Below, one piece after another: positions 50,090-60,940 of a stretch of DNA of 64,000 nucleotides. The notes under the pieces are model-generated. The model saw nothing but the letters and a program-made list of their open reading frames with translations, made no database searches and had not been told where the DNA came from. The stretch covers positions 190,210,982-190,274,981 of the forward strand of contig NW_026947484.1 in the NCBI RefSeq assembly GCF_034190915.1, given 5' to 3'. Within the stretch, counting starts at the first letter, position 1. Every line of letters begins with the position of its first letter. The DNA comes from Cavia porcellus. Taxonomy: Eukaryota; Chordata; Mammalia; Rodentia; Caviidae. The translations under genes and the position numbers were made by a program.

Positions 50090-50420
50090 TCCCTCGCACA
50101 TAAATATTATATGCAAGTGTTTTTAACTCATTTCATCATGAAAAGAAGCGATTTAACATAACTATTACCCAGGATTCTTCATGAAATATGCATCAAGCAA
50201 TTAGGTCTAAAAGCGAGAGGTGAGGCCTTGTACCCTGCCCGGCCGGCAGCTGTGGGCTGAGTGATGTTTTATTAAAGCTCATGATTAGGAGGCGAGGTGG
50301 GGCCTGTTATTACGCTGGCGCGCCGGGCACACTTGCTAATCCCAGTGACAAGGAGGTGCTTTTCATGGTAATGATGAGCCCTGTGACAGCCCCCGAGTCC
50401 CCGCCTCTGTGGCCTTAGGA
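50090..50420. promoter_or_regulatory. Strongest candidate conserved non-coding block (intron)
   Basis: Repeat-free, with AAATATTATATGCAAG (octamer-like ATGCAA), GAAATATGCATCAAGCAATTAGG, GTGATGTTTTATTAAAGCTCATGATTAGG and a GGCGCGCC island. Dense homeodomain/POU-like cores beside a CpG-rich island are typical of mammalian developmental enhancers. This is inference from composition. Confidence 0.4.
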
Positions 50421-50914
50421 GACTCATTAGACAGGTCACCCACTGGAGACACCCCTAATTGTAACTTTGCTCTGGCAAGATGTCCTATCAAAGGAGACAA
50501 GGTCCATTGCGGAAGCTTGGCAGGTGGAGGGATCAAAGCAGGAGCACGTCAGAGCTCTTTGGGGATCGGTGCTTCCCAAGGAGAGCTGCAGTTCTGCGTG
50601 AATAGAGTCCAGCCCACCTGGCCATAGGAGCAAGGGCTCCATTCCAGCTGTGTCTGCAGCCCCTTGCTGTGTGCCTTGGGCCAGGGCTATTTGACTCCCT
50701 GGCCTCATTTCCCTGTGAGGTACAGGGAGTGAGAAATGATCCCTAGGCAGCTTCAGGCTCCCAAAACCTATTAATAGCAGCGCGGCATCCCTGTGCATAC
50801 CCCATGTCTCCTCCCTCTCTGTTCACTACAGAAATCTAAATTTTTCCTTCATTAGATTGGCATCATTTGTGCAGTGTTGAACATCATTAAAATATCACTG
50901 GCAGCCACTCTTTT

Positions 50915-51065
50915 TCTTTTCCTTTTTTGAGATAGACTCTTCTATGTAGTTCAGGCTGGCCTTGACCTCGTTGTGTAGGTCAGCCTCACCTCACACTCAT
51001 GGCGGCCCTTCTGCCTCAGCCTCCCCAAGTGCTGGGATTACAGTCGTGCACCCTTACTCCCAGCT
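50915..51065 (-). repeat. B1 SINE (antisense)
   Basis: TTTGAGATAGACTCTTCTATG, GTTCAGGCTGGCCTTGACC, GCTGGGATTACAGTCGTGCACC. Inverted B1. Confidence 0.85.
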
Positions 51066-51160
51066 GGCAGCAACTTTTAAATCTTCGGTTGGTGTTAGAA
51101 AGCATCTCATTTGTGGGAATCTTGTGAGCAATCAAGACATATTATTACAAACACCCCCCC

Positions 51161-51168
51161 ACGTGTGC

Positions 51169-51211
<43 letters not shown>

Positions 51212-51220
51212 CGCGCACAC
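51161..51220 (+). repeat. TG/GCGC alternating purine-pyrimidine tract (Z-DNA-prone)
   Basis: About 60 bases of strictly alternating purine and pyrimidine: ACGTGTGCGTGCG, a long (GT)n, then TGCGTGCGCGCACAC. Confidence 0.9.
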
Positions 51221-52019
51221 AAGAAGTCACCTGACATTTGTGCTGGTGTAAGACTAGCAGATTGTCTCGGGACTGGGGAACCTTTGGGGATGCCCCCACC
51301 TGCCTTTGCTTGCAGCTAGGGGATTCATGTTCAGGCCAAAGCCTTCCTGATCCCTGTGACAGTCGTGTTTGTGGGTAGTATATTCTTTCGTTCCCGTCTG
51401 ACCTGCCATCCGCTCTGTGACATGGGCATCGTGGACATAGGCTCTGACACCTCTGACTACCATCCTGCCTGGCTACACTGGGAGCTCTGCTGGTTGGGTC
51501 GGGCCCAGCCCACTGGGTCTAGCTGAGGGCTGAGGTGGGGAGCATTTGCTCCAGGAAAGGCCCCCAAGGGAGGGATTTTGCACCACAGCTTCCAATGGCC
51601 ATGTCATTGGGCCTGTCAGCTTCCTGTCTATGCCTCCTCCATACTCAGGCACAGGGCCTAGTTAACAGGAATCCCCTCTGTAACAGTCTAGGCTGATGTC
51701 CCAGTGAGAGCAGGACTGGGCCAGACAGCAATGGAGAGGAGCCAAGTGGTCCCCGCCCACTTCCTGCAGGAGACTCCCAGGACCTGGGCGGCAGATTAGG
51801 TTTACACAGGAACCCAGGACACTAGGCCTGGAGCTGCCCTCAGAGACCACTAGGGGACCAAGGGGACAGTGTTTGAGTCCAGAAGAGTCAACTTCCAAGT
51901 ACCTGACCTGGGAATGGAGGACAGTGGCTTCTGCCTGTGACTCAGTGGGAACTGTTGCCACCGTCAGTGTCACTGGTTGATGGAAGAACAATCTAGTGTG
52001 GATATGTCCAGGTTTCATC

Positions 52020-52228
52020 CACTCCCCCAGTGCTGAGAATTAAACTCAGGGCTTCCGCATGCTAGACAAGCGCCATGCCACTGAGCTACGTTCCCCATCC
52101 CTTTTGTTTGTTGTTTGATTTTGAGATGGAGTCTCACTAAATTCCTCAGGCTGGCCTCAAACTCGAGATCCTCCTGCCTCAGCCTCCCCAATATCTGTGA
52201 TTCCTGGCATGTACTGTCATTCCTGACT
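52020..52228 (-). repeat. B1-dID dimeric SINE (antisense)
   Basis: Inverted ID half (GCTGAGAATTAAACTCAGG ... GCCACTGAGCTACGTTCCCC), then inverted B1 half (TTTTGAGATGGAGTCTCAC ... CTGTGATTCCTGGCATG). Confidence 0.8.
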
Positions 52229-52281
52229 GACTATTCTCTCAGCCCATTTAACCCTGTGAGTTACTTTCCTTAATCTCTTAG

Positions 52282-52412
52282 GGTTTTTTGAGACAAAGCC
52301 TCACTCTGTAGCTCAGGCTGGCCTTGAACTCACTATGTAGCCCAGACTGGCCTTGAACTTGTGGCAGTCCTCCCGCCTCAGGCTCCAGACATGTGGCACT
52401 ATGCCCAACTCC
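52282..52412 (-). repeat. B1 SINE (antisense)
   Basis: TTTTTTGAGACAAAGCCTCAC and two adjacent copies of the CAGGCTGGCCTTGAACTCAC unit (the internal duplication), then CAGTCCTCCCGCCTCAGG. Confidence 0.85.
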
Positions 52413-52859
52413 TTAACCTTCTTGAAAATGAAACAGGGACCCAAATGCAGCTGGACAGAGCTCTGGGCTCTCGACACCTACTGGGGCCCTCCTTCTCAGG
52501 GGTCCTTTACTTCGGTCCCCAGCCATAGGCAGACCTGAGAGGATCACAGATCCCATAGTTTGACTCCCCAGCATGATACCCACTCAGCACACACTAAGGG
52601 AAATGGCAGTTCACAGCCGCACCCTCCTTTCCTCCCCAGGTGCCTATGCTCCCCAAGTGCCACCTGAGCGGGGCAGGCACCCAGCTCTCCAGTCTGCTGC
52701 CAGTGACTCTCCAGGTGGCCCCAGGCTGCCCCACCGTACCCTGCCAGGCAGCAGGTCCTTGACACCTTCCATTGAGCGTGCTCACCGAGGCCTGAACACG
52801 ACACAGGCAAGCGGCTCCCTGGCGAAGTGACCCTTCGCTGAGGATCAGGACTTGCCACA

Positions 52860-53060
52860 GGCTCTGTAATTAGAACATTGCCAGGCTTTAAAAAATCTTG
52901 ATTTAAATTTTAGTTCTTCGCAGGAATTATTCTCTCTTGAAATGTAATTGCTCTCCAAACGATTTCCTTTAAGCCGAGGGTAACGTCTCTAAATACATTA
53001 TTATGAGCAGATGAGCTGCTCAGAGCCTGCACTTCATTAAGCATTTACTCTGCTCGTTTG
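52860..53060. promoter_or_regulatory. Candidate conserved non-coding block (intron)
   Basis: AT-rich, repeat-free: CTGTAATTAGAACATTGCC, CTTGATTTAAATTTTAG, GAAATGTAATTGCTCTCC and CTTCATTAAGCATTTAC. About 1.5 kb before the last exon. Function is inference. Confidence 0.35.
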
Positions 53061-54481
53061 GAAACAGCACAGAGCAGAGTTTGGGGGCCCAGTCCCAACT
53101 GAAGGTGCATGCATTAGGACCCCAGCGGCTCCCGTGGGAGCTCAGGAGTGGAGCTGGGGCTCAGGATGGCCACTCCTCTGTCCACATGGCTCTCTCAGCC
53201 TTGCTGGCTTGGCTGTGGGCTCCCAGAAGCCAGGTCTTAGAGCTATTCACAAGTTACCTGTGCCCAGGGACGGGCCCTGCAGCTGGTAGCAGGTGTCTGA
53301 CTGGAAGCGCAAGCTTCCAAACCAAGTGACAGGCAGTTGATTTGGTAAATCGGTCTTTGGTTTGGAAACTTACAGATGTAGCAACAGAGCCGTAAAAGGC
53401 AAGGCTTGGCTGAGCAGGGAGGCAGGAGGCAGGATGTCAGAGGGGAGCGCAAGCCAGCGTGGCGGAGCCTGGAGCATGACATAGGAGAGGTCTGCTGGGA
53501 GCCTGTGGGTCCACTGCTGAACCACAGTGGGGGAACTGTGACCTCGGCCATCCTGAGCTACACCACTCCACATGCTGGTGCATGACAGGCTGCAGGGGCC
53601 TTGGAATATGCAGGGCCTCACTCCTACCTGAGCGACCTACCGCTGCTGTTCCCTCCAGACACCCCAGGCAGATCTGAACCCAGTTACAGCAGTCACAGAG
53701 ACCTCCTCCTTTTATCCACAGTGCTCTCTGCGGGAGTGGCTGAGTAACTGCAGGTTAGGAAAGCAAGTGCCTACTGAGGCAGGACTGGATTTGGAGTGGT
53801 CACAGGAAGGAGGGTACTGTGCCTGAGGGAGCCTTAAGGACAGCCTGGCAGTGGAAGAGGCTGAACCTTGGAAGGGATTGGCTGCCTGGGACTGGGGCAT
53901 TCTGGGAGAAGACATGCATTCTGCCCACATTGACTGGCTAGATTTGGTCACATGGCTAACGAGCTGAGGGAAGCTGGGAAATATAGTCTGAGGCAGAGCG
54001 GCCCCTTGCAAGTGACAGTTCTACTACTGAGGGGGAAAACACCTTGCTGCCGTCCCTGCCACAGTTTGTTCGTCTGGCAACTGAGCAGTGAATGACCCTT
54101 GCCCAGTGTCTGCCAGGCAAGGCTTGTCCTGGGTGCGTATCACCAACAACAAGCCCCTGAGTCCTCAAGCTCTCTGGCAGGAGGGCGCCTGTGGCGGTGG
54201 GTGCAGGAGCATTTCAGGGGGCCTAGCCTCCTCATCCTGTTTGGAAAGGAACAGCTCACAGCTGCTTTGCATCTAGGATCTCCTCTCCCAGGTGGCCCCA
54301 GAGTCCTTAGCAGGTGTTTGGCCCCAGTATCAGGAGGAAAGTTCTTGGGACCAAGCATCCTTCTAGTGCTGGAGAACAAAACTGAATGGCACCACCACAG
54401 ATGCTTTTTCCCCCAGCTGACCTCACCTTCCCTCAGCCCAGCAATCCTTAGGTCCTGTTAACCTCTCTGTTTTGTTCACAG

Positions 54482-54665
54482 GAGCAACCAGGGCTTTATG
54501 CACATGAAACTGGCCAAAACCAAAGAGAAATATATTCTGGGTCAGAACAGCCCCCCATTCGACAGTGTCCCGGAAGTCATCCACTACTACACCACCAGAA
54601 AGCTGCCCATCAAAGGAGCTGAGCACTTGTCCCTGCTGTATCCTGTGGCTGTGCGGACCCTGTGA
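54482..54665 (+). CDS. SHB: SHB terminal coding exon: C-terminal half of SH2 domain and stop
   Basis: This last coding exon follows acceptor AG at 54480-54481, preceded by a T-rich tract and a plausible branch point near 54466 (gttaacc). Its first base completes Lys. It encodes 60 more residues, starting SNQGFMHMKLAKTKEKY, through the PPFDSVPEVIHYYTTRKLP strand-helix region, to LLYPVAVRTL and TGA at 54663-54665. It supplies the second half of the SH2 fold, including the VIHYY helix, and the C-terminal tail. The SH2 domain therefore ends almost at the protein C terminus, as known for SHB. With the previous three exons it gives 230 residues of the C-terminal part of the protein with no frameshift or stop, so the gene looks functional in this genome. 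Confidence 0.97.
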
Positions 54666-55140
54666 ACAGACCAGCTCTCCCTGCTCTCTGTGACAGAGCC
54701 CAGGACTTGGAGAAGCCGGCAGGGCGCTGCCAAGCCCCACCAAGTTGCCAGCTGTGTCCAGTTTGTGTCGTGTGTATGGTACTAGCACACCACTGCATGT
54801 CTTAGAGTGCTGTTGCCATTGGGGCTGGGGCAGGCCTGTGTGGAGGCTGAGGGACGCCGCCACCCCACCCAGCCCCACCCCCACCCCTAGAGTTTCTGTG
54901 AATTAAATATTTGCAATCCAAAGAGATGCCTTACAGGGCGAACAAAGGCCCGCAGCTCCCTGGGCTGCTCTCTTTGTTCTCCAGCTGTCAGGAACTCACA
55001 CCTGTGGACTGCAGTTTCCCACCCACCCACCGTGCTGGGAGCCAGAGGCTGCCTCTGTGAGCAGGAGGCCCGGCCGCCCCTCTGTGGTGTGGAGTCTCTG
55101 TGAGTGTGCCTGTGAGCACAGACGTGTGCGAGCATGTGAT

Positions 55141-55167
55141 CACATACACACACACACACACACACAT
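55141..55167 (+). repeat. CA repeat within the SHB 3' UTR
   Basis: CACATACACACACACACACA-type run about 480 bases after the SHB stop. Confidence 0.85.
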
Positions 55168-55267
55168 ACTCCCACCTACATTTAGTCTCTCAGTGTAATC
55201 TTTAGATCTTCAAGGAATCATTGTGCAGTCAAAAAGAGGATGCAGTTATTTATGAATAGGGTGTGTA

Positions 55268-55273
55268 AATAAA
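55268..55273 (+). other. SHB: AATAAA polyadenylation signal, likely the main SHB 3' end
   Basis: A canonical AATAAA lies about 600 bases after the SHB stop, with a T-rich/GT-containing stretch 20-45 bases downstream. Both the hexamer and the downstream element are visible. Use of the site is inferred. Confidence 0.65.
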
Positions 55274-55654
55274 ATAGTCATTTAATATATATTCTTACTC
55301 CTTCTGTTCTGTCCCACGCAGTGCTCGCCTTCTGGCTCTGTTCCCCGTCAGGGCACATAAGGTGGTCTCTGGCTTGCTGCTGTGGCAAGCCTTGCAGAGG
55401 GAAGCAGCCAGAGGCACAGGTCTCCTGGCTCTGGGCCCCGGAGTGGTCACTGTGGGGACTGGGCTGAGGCAGTCAGAGGCACATGGGAGCACAGAGGAGC
55501 TCAGAAATGTGCTGCCACACTGGGAGAGCCGAGGGCGCAGCCCTCCCACAGAATGGATGGAGATGAAGATTTTCTCTTCAGCAGTGGCCACTGGTGGCAG
55601 GTCTGTTTTAACCCCTGAGATGCATAATGCCCAGCAGTCTGCAAAGGGTTCTTC

Positions 55655-55765
55655 CAGCCCAGGTACACCCTTGTAATTCCAGCACCCAGGAAGCTGAAGC
55701 AGGAGGATCGCCATGAGACTGAGGTCGGACTACATAGCAAGACTTGTCCCAAAGAAAAAGAATTC
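55655..55765 (+). repeat. B1 SINE
   Basis: AGCCCAGGTACACCCTTG, TAATTCCAGCACCCAGG, GCTGAAGCAGGAGGATCGCC and CTACATAGCAAGACTTGTCCC. Confidence 0.75.
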
Positions 55766-56859
55766 TCCGCACCATCTGGTCATTGTTGTCTTGTGAGGTA
55801 TTTTAACATATGGAGAGAAGGGAGGCTCAGGCAGAAAGTAATTTTAGGTCACACAAAGTAAACACAGCCTGTGCTCTTCCTGGCTCTGCAATGCCTGTTA
55901 CCCTTCTCTGAGCAGGACAGAATCCTGGCCTCTAAGGGGCCAGGAACACTGGTCATCCATGCTGCTTGCACCCAAATAAATCACTTGTACCCCAACCTGT
56001 GCTATGTCCCTGGCTTTGGCTTCAGCAGGATGCCTCCCCCACACTCAGGCAGATGCTATTATGACGGATCACTCCATACCCTGCCTTCCCACTGTGCAGC
56101 GGCAGGAAAGGTGTGGCTGCCTCCTACAGGATGGGCTGCAAGAGGCCAGCCTGGCCAGGGCTCCGGGGCTCCTCCAGGCACAGGTTCCGCCCCGCTGGTC
56201 TGAAGGGCTTGGAGGTTTGGTGCCCGTCACCCAGCACATGGGAAAGGCACTCCGAAGTGCAGACCACCAGCGCTGTTTATGCCTCAGGCTGGTCACTCTC
56301 CAGATGAGAAGACCCAGCCTCAGAGAAGGGGAAGGGCTTGCCACGGCTACCTGTCAGGTTCAGGTAGAGCAGGAGTAAAGGCTGCCATTGATCCCAGCCG
56401 TTTACAGCCAAAGCTGTTCCCTTGGCAACCCAACTCATAATACTTGTCATCCTCCTGGTTCCTTCTGGGGCAGGGAGTGAGGGCAGTATGTGGAGTGAGG
56501 CGGGCAGCTGGGCCAGCTGAGACAGCAAACCGGAATCTGGAGCTAGGCTCCTGGGAAGCTGGAGGCACAGCCCCTCCAACCACAGAGTGTGTGACCTCCC
56601 GCTGGCAAGGTCAGGTTCAGTCTCCAGGACACTTCCTGAGAGTCCTGGCCACGGCTGGCTGGGGACCACTAGGCAGAGCCAGCCTCTCAGAAAAGACTGC
56701 CCTGGAGGGAGAGGAAGCGGACCTCCGCCCTCCTGTTGTCTTTGCTTCTTTAAGGGTTCCTGGGAGCCTCCGTCCTCCCTTTAAATCTCCCACTTCCCTC
56801 AAGACTGGGGCTGGCGGAGGAGCCAGCATACAGTACAGGAGCTGCTAAAAGGAACTTTT

Positions 56860-57060
56860 TCTTTAATTTTATGAACCTCTCCCTCTTCTTCCTCTAATTG
56901 TGACTGTTTCCTCTGCCGGCGTGCGTTCATGTTTTCTTGGACATCTAACAATTGAAAACAGCTTTTCCCTTTCAGAAACACTCGCATTCAGGTTACTGGC
57001 GTTGGTCTGGTTTTTGTTTTGGCTTTATTTTTTTCATCCACTGCCAATTAATGCGGGGGA
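56860..57060. promoter_or_regulatory. Candidate conserved non-coding block, downstream of SHB
   Basis: AT-rich, repeat-free: CTTCCTCTAATTGTGACTG, AACAATTGAAAACAGC and CTGCCAATTAATGCGGGG. Evidence is compositional only. Confidence 0.3.
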
Positions 57061-58003
57061 AGGGGGGTGAGCAGGATTTCTTGGAGGGGAGAAAAAGCAC
57101 CCGGCCACACAGCACCTCGCCTTTAGCGTTTGGTCTCAGAACACAGCCAGCAGCAGGCCTGGCTGCTCAGAACCACAGGGGTATGTGCGGGGCTTTTTCT
57201 TCCTTTCTTTTCCTTTTTCACTGGCTCCATTGTTGACCACAATGCCCTGACCACTTCAGCAGCTCCGTCCTTGAGCACAGAGGAGTCAAGGACCCTTCTG
57301 GCAGCCCAGCACAAGAAGATGGCACCCAGAGGAAGAAAAGAGGCTTTGTGGGGACAGCCCACCTGCCTGCCATTCTGAGGCCCTGTGGTCCAGGAAATCC
57401 TAAAGAGACAGCAGTCCTTGGTAGGAAAGTGATTTTAAAAAATAACAACAAAAAAAACCTAAGCCTTCAGGAAAGCTGGACTGCACCACAGGGCAGTTCT
57501 GGGCTAGTGGCCCTCAGTGACCAGAGTGTGGGCAGATGCTTCCAGAAAGGACCTCATGTCAACAGACTGAGCCCCATGGGGCCTTTGCTTCCACCGCAGT
57601 CCCAGGACCAGCGTTTTAGACACTCGGGTTCAGCAGCTCCTCAGGAGTGGTTGGTGACATGTGACCAAGGCCTGATAGGGACAGATGGCCACGTCTGTGT
57701 TCTTCCAGGGACAGCACCACAGAAACTGCATTCAGATACGCTACTTTCTGGAGGTGGCCAGTGGATGTCCCCAGAGTGTCCTGGCTGGGTCAGTAGCCAG
57801 GCAAAAAACTTTCAGTCACTGGCAAAGGCCAGATCTCAAAGATACCCTCAAGTTACAGGTGTCCCTTGGCCTCTCCAGCCACGTGAAGCTGAAGATGGTC
57901 TTTAGAGCTCCAGTGCTGTGTGGTGTGCTTTACAAAGGTGGATATTTAACATGAAGTTTTAATACACAGGTATCTGGTGTAAGCTTGTTTTGTTTCTTTA
58001 GAA

Positions 58004-58378
58004 CAGAGCAGGCACAGTGGTGCGTGCCTCTAATCCCAGCTGTCTGGATGCTGTGCCAGCCACAAGTTCAAGGCCAGCCTGGGCAACTTTGGGAGATGCT
58101 ACCTCAAAATTTAAAAAAATAAAATTAAAAAGAGGTCTGAGGATGTCACTCCAAGGTAGAACTCTTGTTTTTGCGTTTGTGTTTTGAAATAGGGTCTTGC
58201 TGTGTAGTTTGGACTGCCCATCAGCTCACTAGCCCAGGCTGGCCCGGGACTTGTAGCAGTTCACCCAAGGGCTGGGGTTACAGATGTGCACTACCACGCC
58301 TGTGTCTCCGTGGTAGAAGCTTCCAGTGTGCAGTGTCCTGGGTTTAATTCCAATACCGCCAAAGAAAAAAACTGTGGT
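58004..58378 (+). repeat. B1-dID SINE interrupted by a nested B1
   Basis: The forward B1 half (AGGCACAGTGGTGCGTGCC ... CAAGGCCAGCCTGGGCAAC) is followed by a split ID half: GAGGATGTCACTCCAAGG before, and CTGGGTTTAATTCCAATACC after, the inserted antisense B1. Confidence 0.7.
58167..58311 (-). repeat. B1 SINE nested in a B1-dID
   Basis: TTTTGAAATAGGGTCTTGCTG, GCCCAGGCTGGCCCGGG, GGGTTACAGATGTGCACTACC. It is flanked by GGTAGAACTCTT (58155) and GGTAGAAGCTTC (58312), a plausible eroded target duplication. Wrong-strand open frames over it are spurious. Confidence 0.75.
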
Positions 58379-60329
58379 GTGTACCCCAGAAACCTCGCCA
58401 GACACCCTTCTGTTTGCTGATGCTGAGCTGCCATCGCCTCCAAGGTGGATCATTACAGGACAGAAGGAACTTCCCCGCCTCCTGCTGAGCAGAGAGACAG
58501 ACCTCATGACCTTGTTAAGGGGAAATGAATGAACTTGTTCAGAGCCACCCACTGAGTGGCTCCTGGTTCCTGATCTGATTACAGAATGGACCTGGCCCCT
58601 GGCCTCAGGAAGTTTCCGGTGTGGAAAAACACAAAATGATACTTGATACAGAAAAGGTGGCCCACAAGGTTGTGAGAGCCCAGATGTGGAGAGCTGGAGG
58701 ATGAGTAGGGGTTCTCCTGGGGGCATGGAGTCATGGATGTCACAGGAAGTGGTACCAGATGTGGGACCATCAGAGGACAGGTGAGGCCCAGGCTGCTCTT
58801 GCAGGAGATGACAAAGTTCCTGTGTCTCCCAGGGGTGCTCTGAAGGTAGATGGTGAGGACAGGGAAGGGGAGGGATACATCACCTCCTCTAGCCCAAAAG
58901 TACCTCTTGTTCTCCATGGAGATTCAGGGAGATGTTGCTGACCTCCTTTTCTAGGGGAGGCAAATCCTTGAAGGCAGGACACAACTTCTGGCCCACCATC
59001 TCCCATTATTTGCCTTGACCCCATCATCACAACATCTTGAAGATGCCATTGTGCAGCCTCAGTGTCCCTGTGGCAAGAGGGTCCAGAGGACCAAAAGCAC
59101 AAGACCTCTGTTTCACATATGGACCAGCCCAGAGGTGCATCAGGGGCCCATCACATCCAGAAGTGCATACTGGAGTGGCCTCTAACAACTGCCTCCCCTG
59201 CTAGAGAAACCTGCCTGCCTCTGCCACCCCTTTAACATCCTCCAATGCAAGGCTGCAACCCTGACCCCATTTGGTCCCCAGAATTTAGGCTTTGCTTCTC
59301 CCTCCGGCACCAACACTACACACATGCACGCACGCACACAGAACACCTGCATTAGTAAAGACAGAACTCCAGCATGGGCCTGCTAACAAAAACTTCCACA
59401 GTTCACCCAGAACCCAAGGGCCACACCAGTGTCCTGTGGGTTACTCTACACTCTGCTATCTGGAGGAATAAATATATATATTTGACAAACACTGAACAAA
59501 GATGGGCCAGGAGCTGGGCACCGACCTCCTCCCAAGGATTTGCTTCCCCTAAAAAGGAAGCCAGCAATATCTCCCCAAGTCTTTAGTGAGACCAGGAGCA
59601 CAAATCTGTGAGCAGGAAACGCTGCCTTTGAGAGCACAGGAAGTGAGTGGTCCAGTGCCTTCATGTCAGAAGCAGGCCAAAAACAGCCCTGCAGAGGAAC
59701 AGACCCAAAGTCACACAAGTTCACCTCCACTTGCTTCAGGGTACTGCATGTGGCCAGGTCCACCAGCCCCATTGGCCAGTGTGGCGTGGGGAAAGACGGG
59801 TAGGGCTAAGGGGTCTTCAGAGTTGATGAGGCAATTTCTTCCAGCTGGCTCCCATCTGTGGGGGCACATCTCAGGCCTCTGTGGCTTTGTGGGACAGTCT
59901 GCTGAGGACCTTTGGCTGGACCAAACAGAAGAAAGTTACCAGTGTGGCTTTGGTGCCCTCATGTGGTTTCTCCCAGCATTGCAGTCAGACGCAGAAACGG
60001 CCAAGTATGAAAGGAGGAGAAACTGAGGCCCCAAGAGGGAAGAGGCAGGCAGATGGCGGCAGTACAGAATGCTAGGTGACAGGTGCTCTAGCAGGAGAGA
60101 CAGAGGGAGTGGCATCAGAGCTGGGCAGTGGATGGAGGAGCCAGCAGGAGCAGAGGCTGGAGGCTTTCCCCCCGTGACTCACTGTGACTCACGCAGTGAC
60201 CTTTCCACCACGCCCTGCTACAGCCTCCTACATCCGAGGCCGAGGAGGAAGATCAAGCTCAACCAGAGCGGCTCAGTGTAGGAGAGTTTTATGCAATCTT
60301 CTTTTAAAAGCTATGACTTCCCAATTATA

Positions 60330-60640
60330 AAATTAATATGTACTTTCAGGAAAACATAAAGGAGACAAATATTACCTGAAATTCAACAGTACTGTTAACG
60401 TCCTGACATACCCCGTCAGACTGGCTCCTGTGCATGTGTAATTCTTTGAATCCTTTTGAATCACATACTGTGCTGATAGGATTTTACATCCTTCATTTTC
60501 CACTTACCATAGCCATGGTCTTTTGCCTTCATGTTATTAAATCTCTGCCAGTATGATCTTTTTCATGTACAATACATATTCAGGTTTGGATGTGACCGGC
60601 TCTGCAGGGAATATCTTTCTTCAGAACACAATTAGGTTTG
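60330..60640. repeat. Possible old L1/HAL1-like sequence
   Basis: A/T-rich intergenic sequence with phrases such as GTGCTGATAGGATTTTACATCC and CCATGGTCTTTTGCC that suggest a degraded LINE. I cannot name it securely. Confidence 0.3.
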
Positions 60641-60815
60641 GGTTTTTGTGTGTTAATACTGTGGACTGAACCCAGGGTCTCCACACTGAGCTACATCCTC
60701 AGTCCTTTTATTTGGAGACGGGGTGTTACTAAGTCATTGAACTGTCCAGGCTGGACTTAATGTGCAGTGTTCATCCTGCTGAGGGCACAGCTATGCGTCA
60801 TCACATCTGGTCTGA
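60640..60815 (-). repeat. Degraded B1-dID dimeric SINE (antisense)
   Basis: Inverted ID half (CTGTGGACTGAACCCAGGG ... CTGAGCTACATCCTCAGTCC), then inverted B1 half (TTTGGAGACGGGGTGTTAC ... GTCCAGGCTGGAC). Confidence 0.7.
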
Positions 60816-60940
60816 GTTTTTAATCCAACGGGAAGTTTATAGAAGTGGCATTACTGGGCCAAAGGCTAGATGTTCTTTAAGTCTTCTTGTCCTCCAGAGA
60901 GCAATCAGTTTATCTCCACTACAAGTCCGGGAGTGTCCCT

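Larger units (their letters stand above)
54666..55290 (+). other. SHB: SHB 3' UTR (approximate 3' end)
   Basis: This is non-coding sequence after the SHB stop. It holds a possible weak poly(A) signal ATTAAA at 54902-54907, a CA repeat at 55141-55167, and AATAAA at 55268-55273 followed by T/GT-rich sequence (about 55290-55320) that could act as the downstream element. I place the end at about 55290 by inference. A longer form is possible, because another AATAAA lies near 55975. A minus-strand open frame across the last exon and UTR (54423-54884) is a shadow. Confidence 0.7.

Noticed and set aside
54423..54884. 153-codon open frame antisense to the last SHB exon
   Set aside because: Shadow of a conserved coding exon on the other strand.
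57348..57905. Longest open frame in the window (185 codons, +)
   Set aside because: No recognisable domain, no splice or promoter context, ordinary composition. Open frames of this length occur by chance in G/C-richer mammalian DNA over 64 kb.
58229..58726. 165-codon open frame (-)
   Set aside because: Its right-hand part of the protein comes from the B1 and ID repeats at 58.17-58.38 kb.
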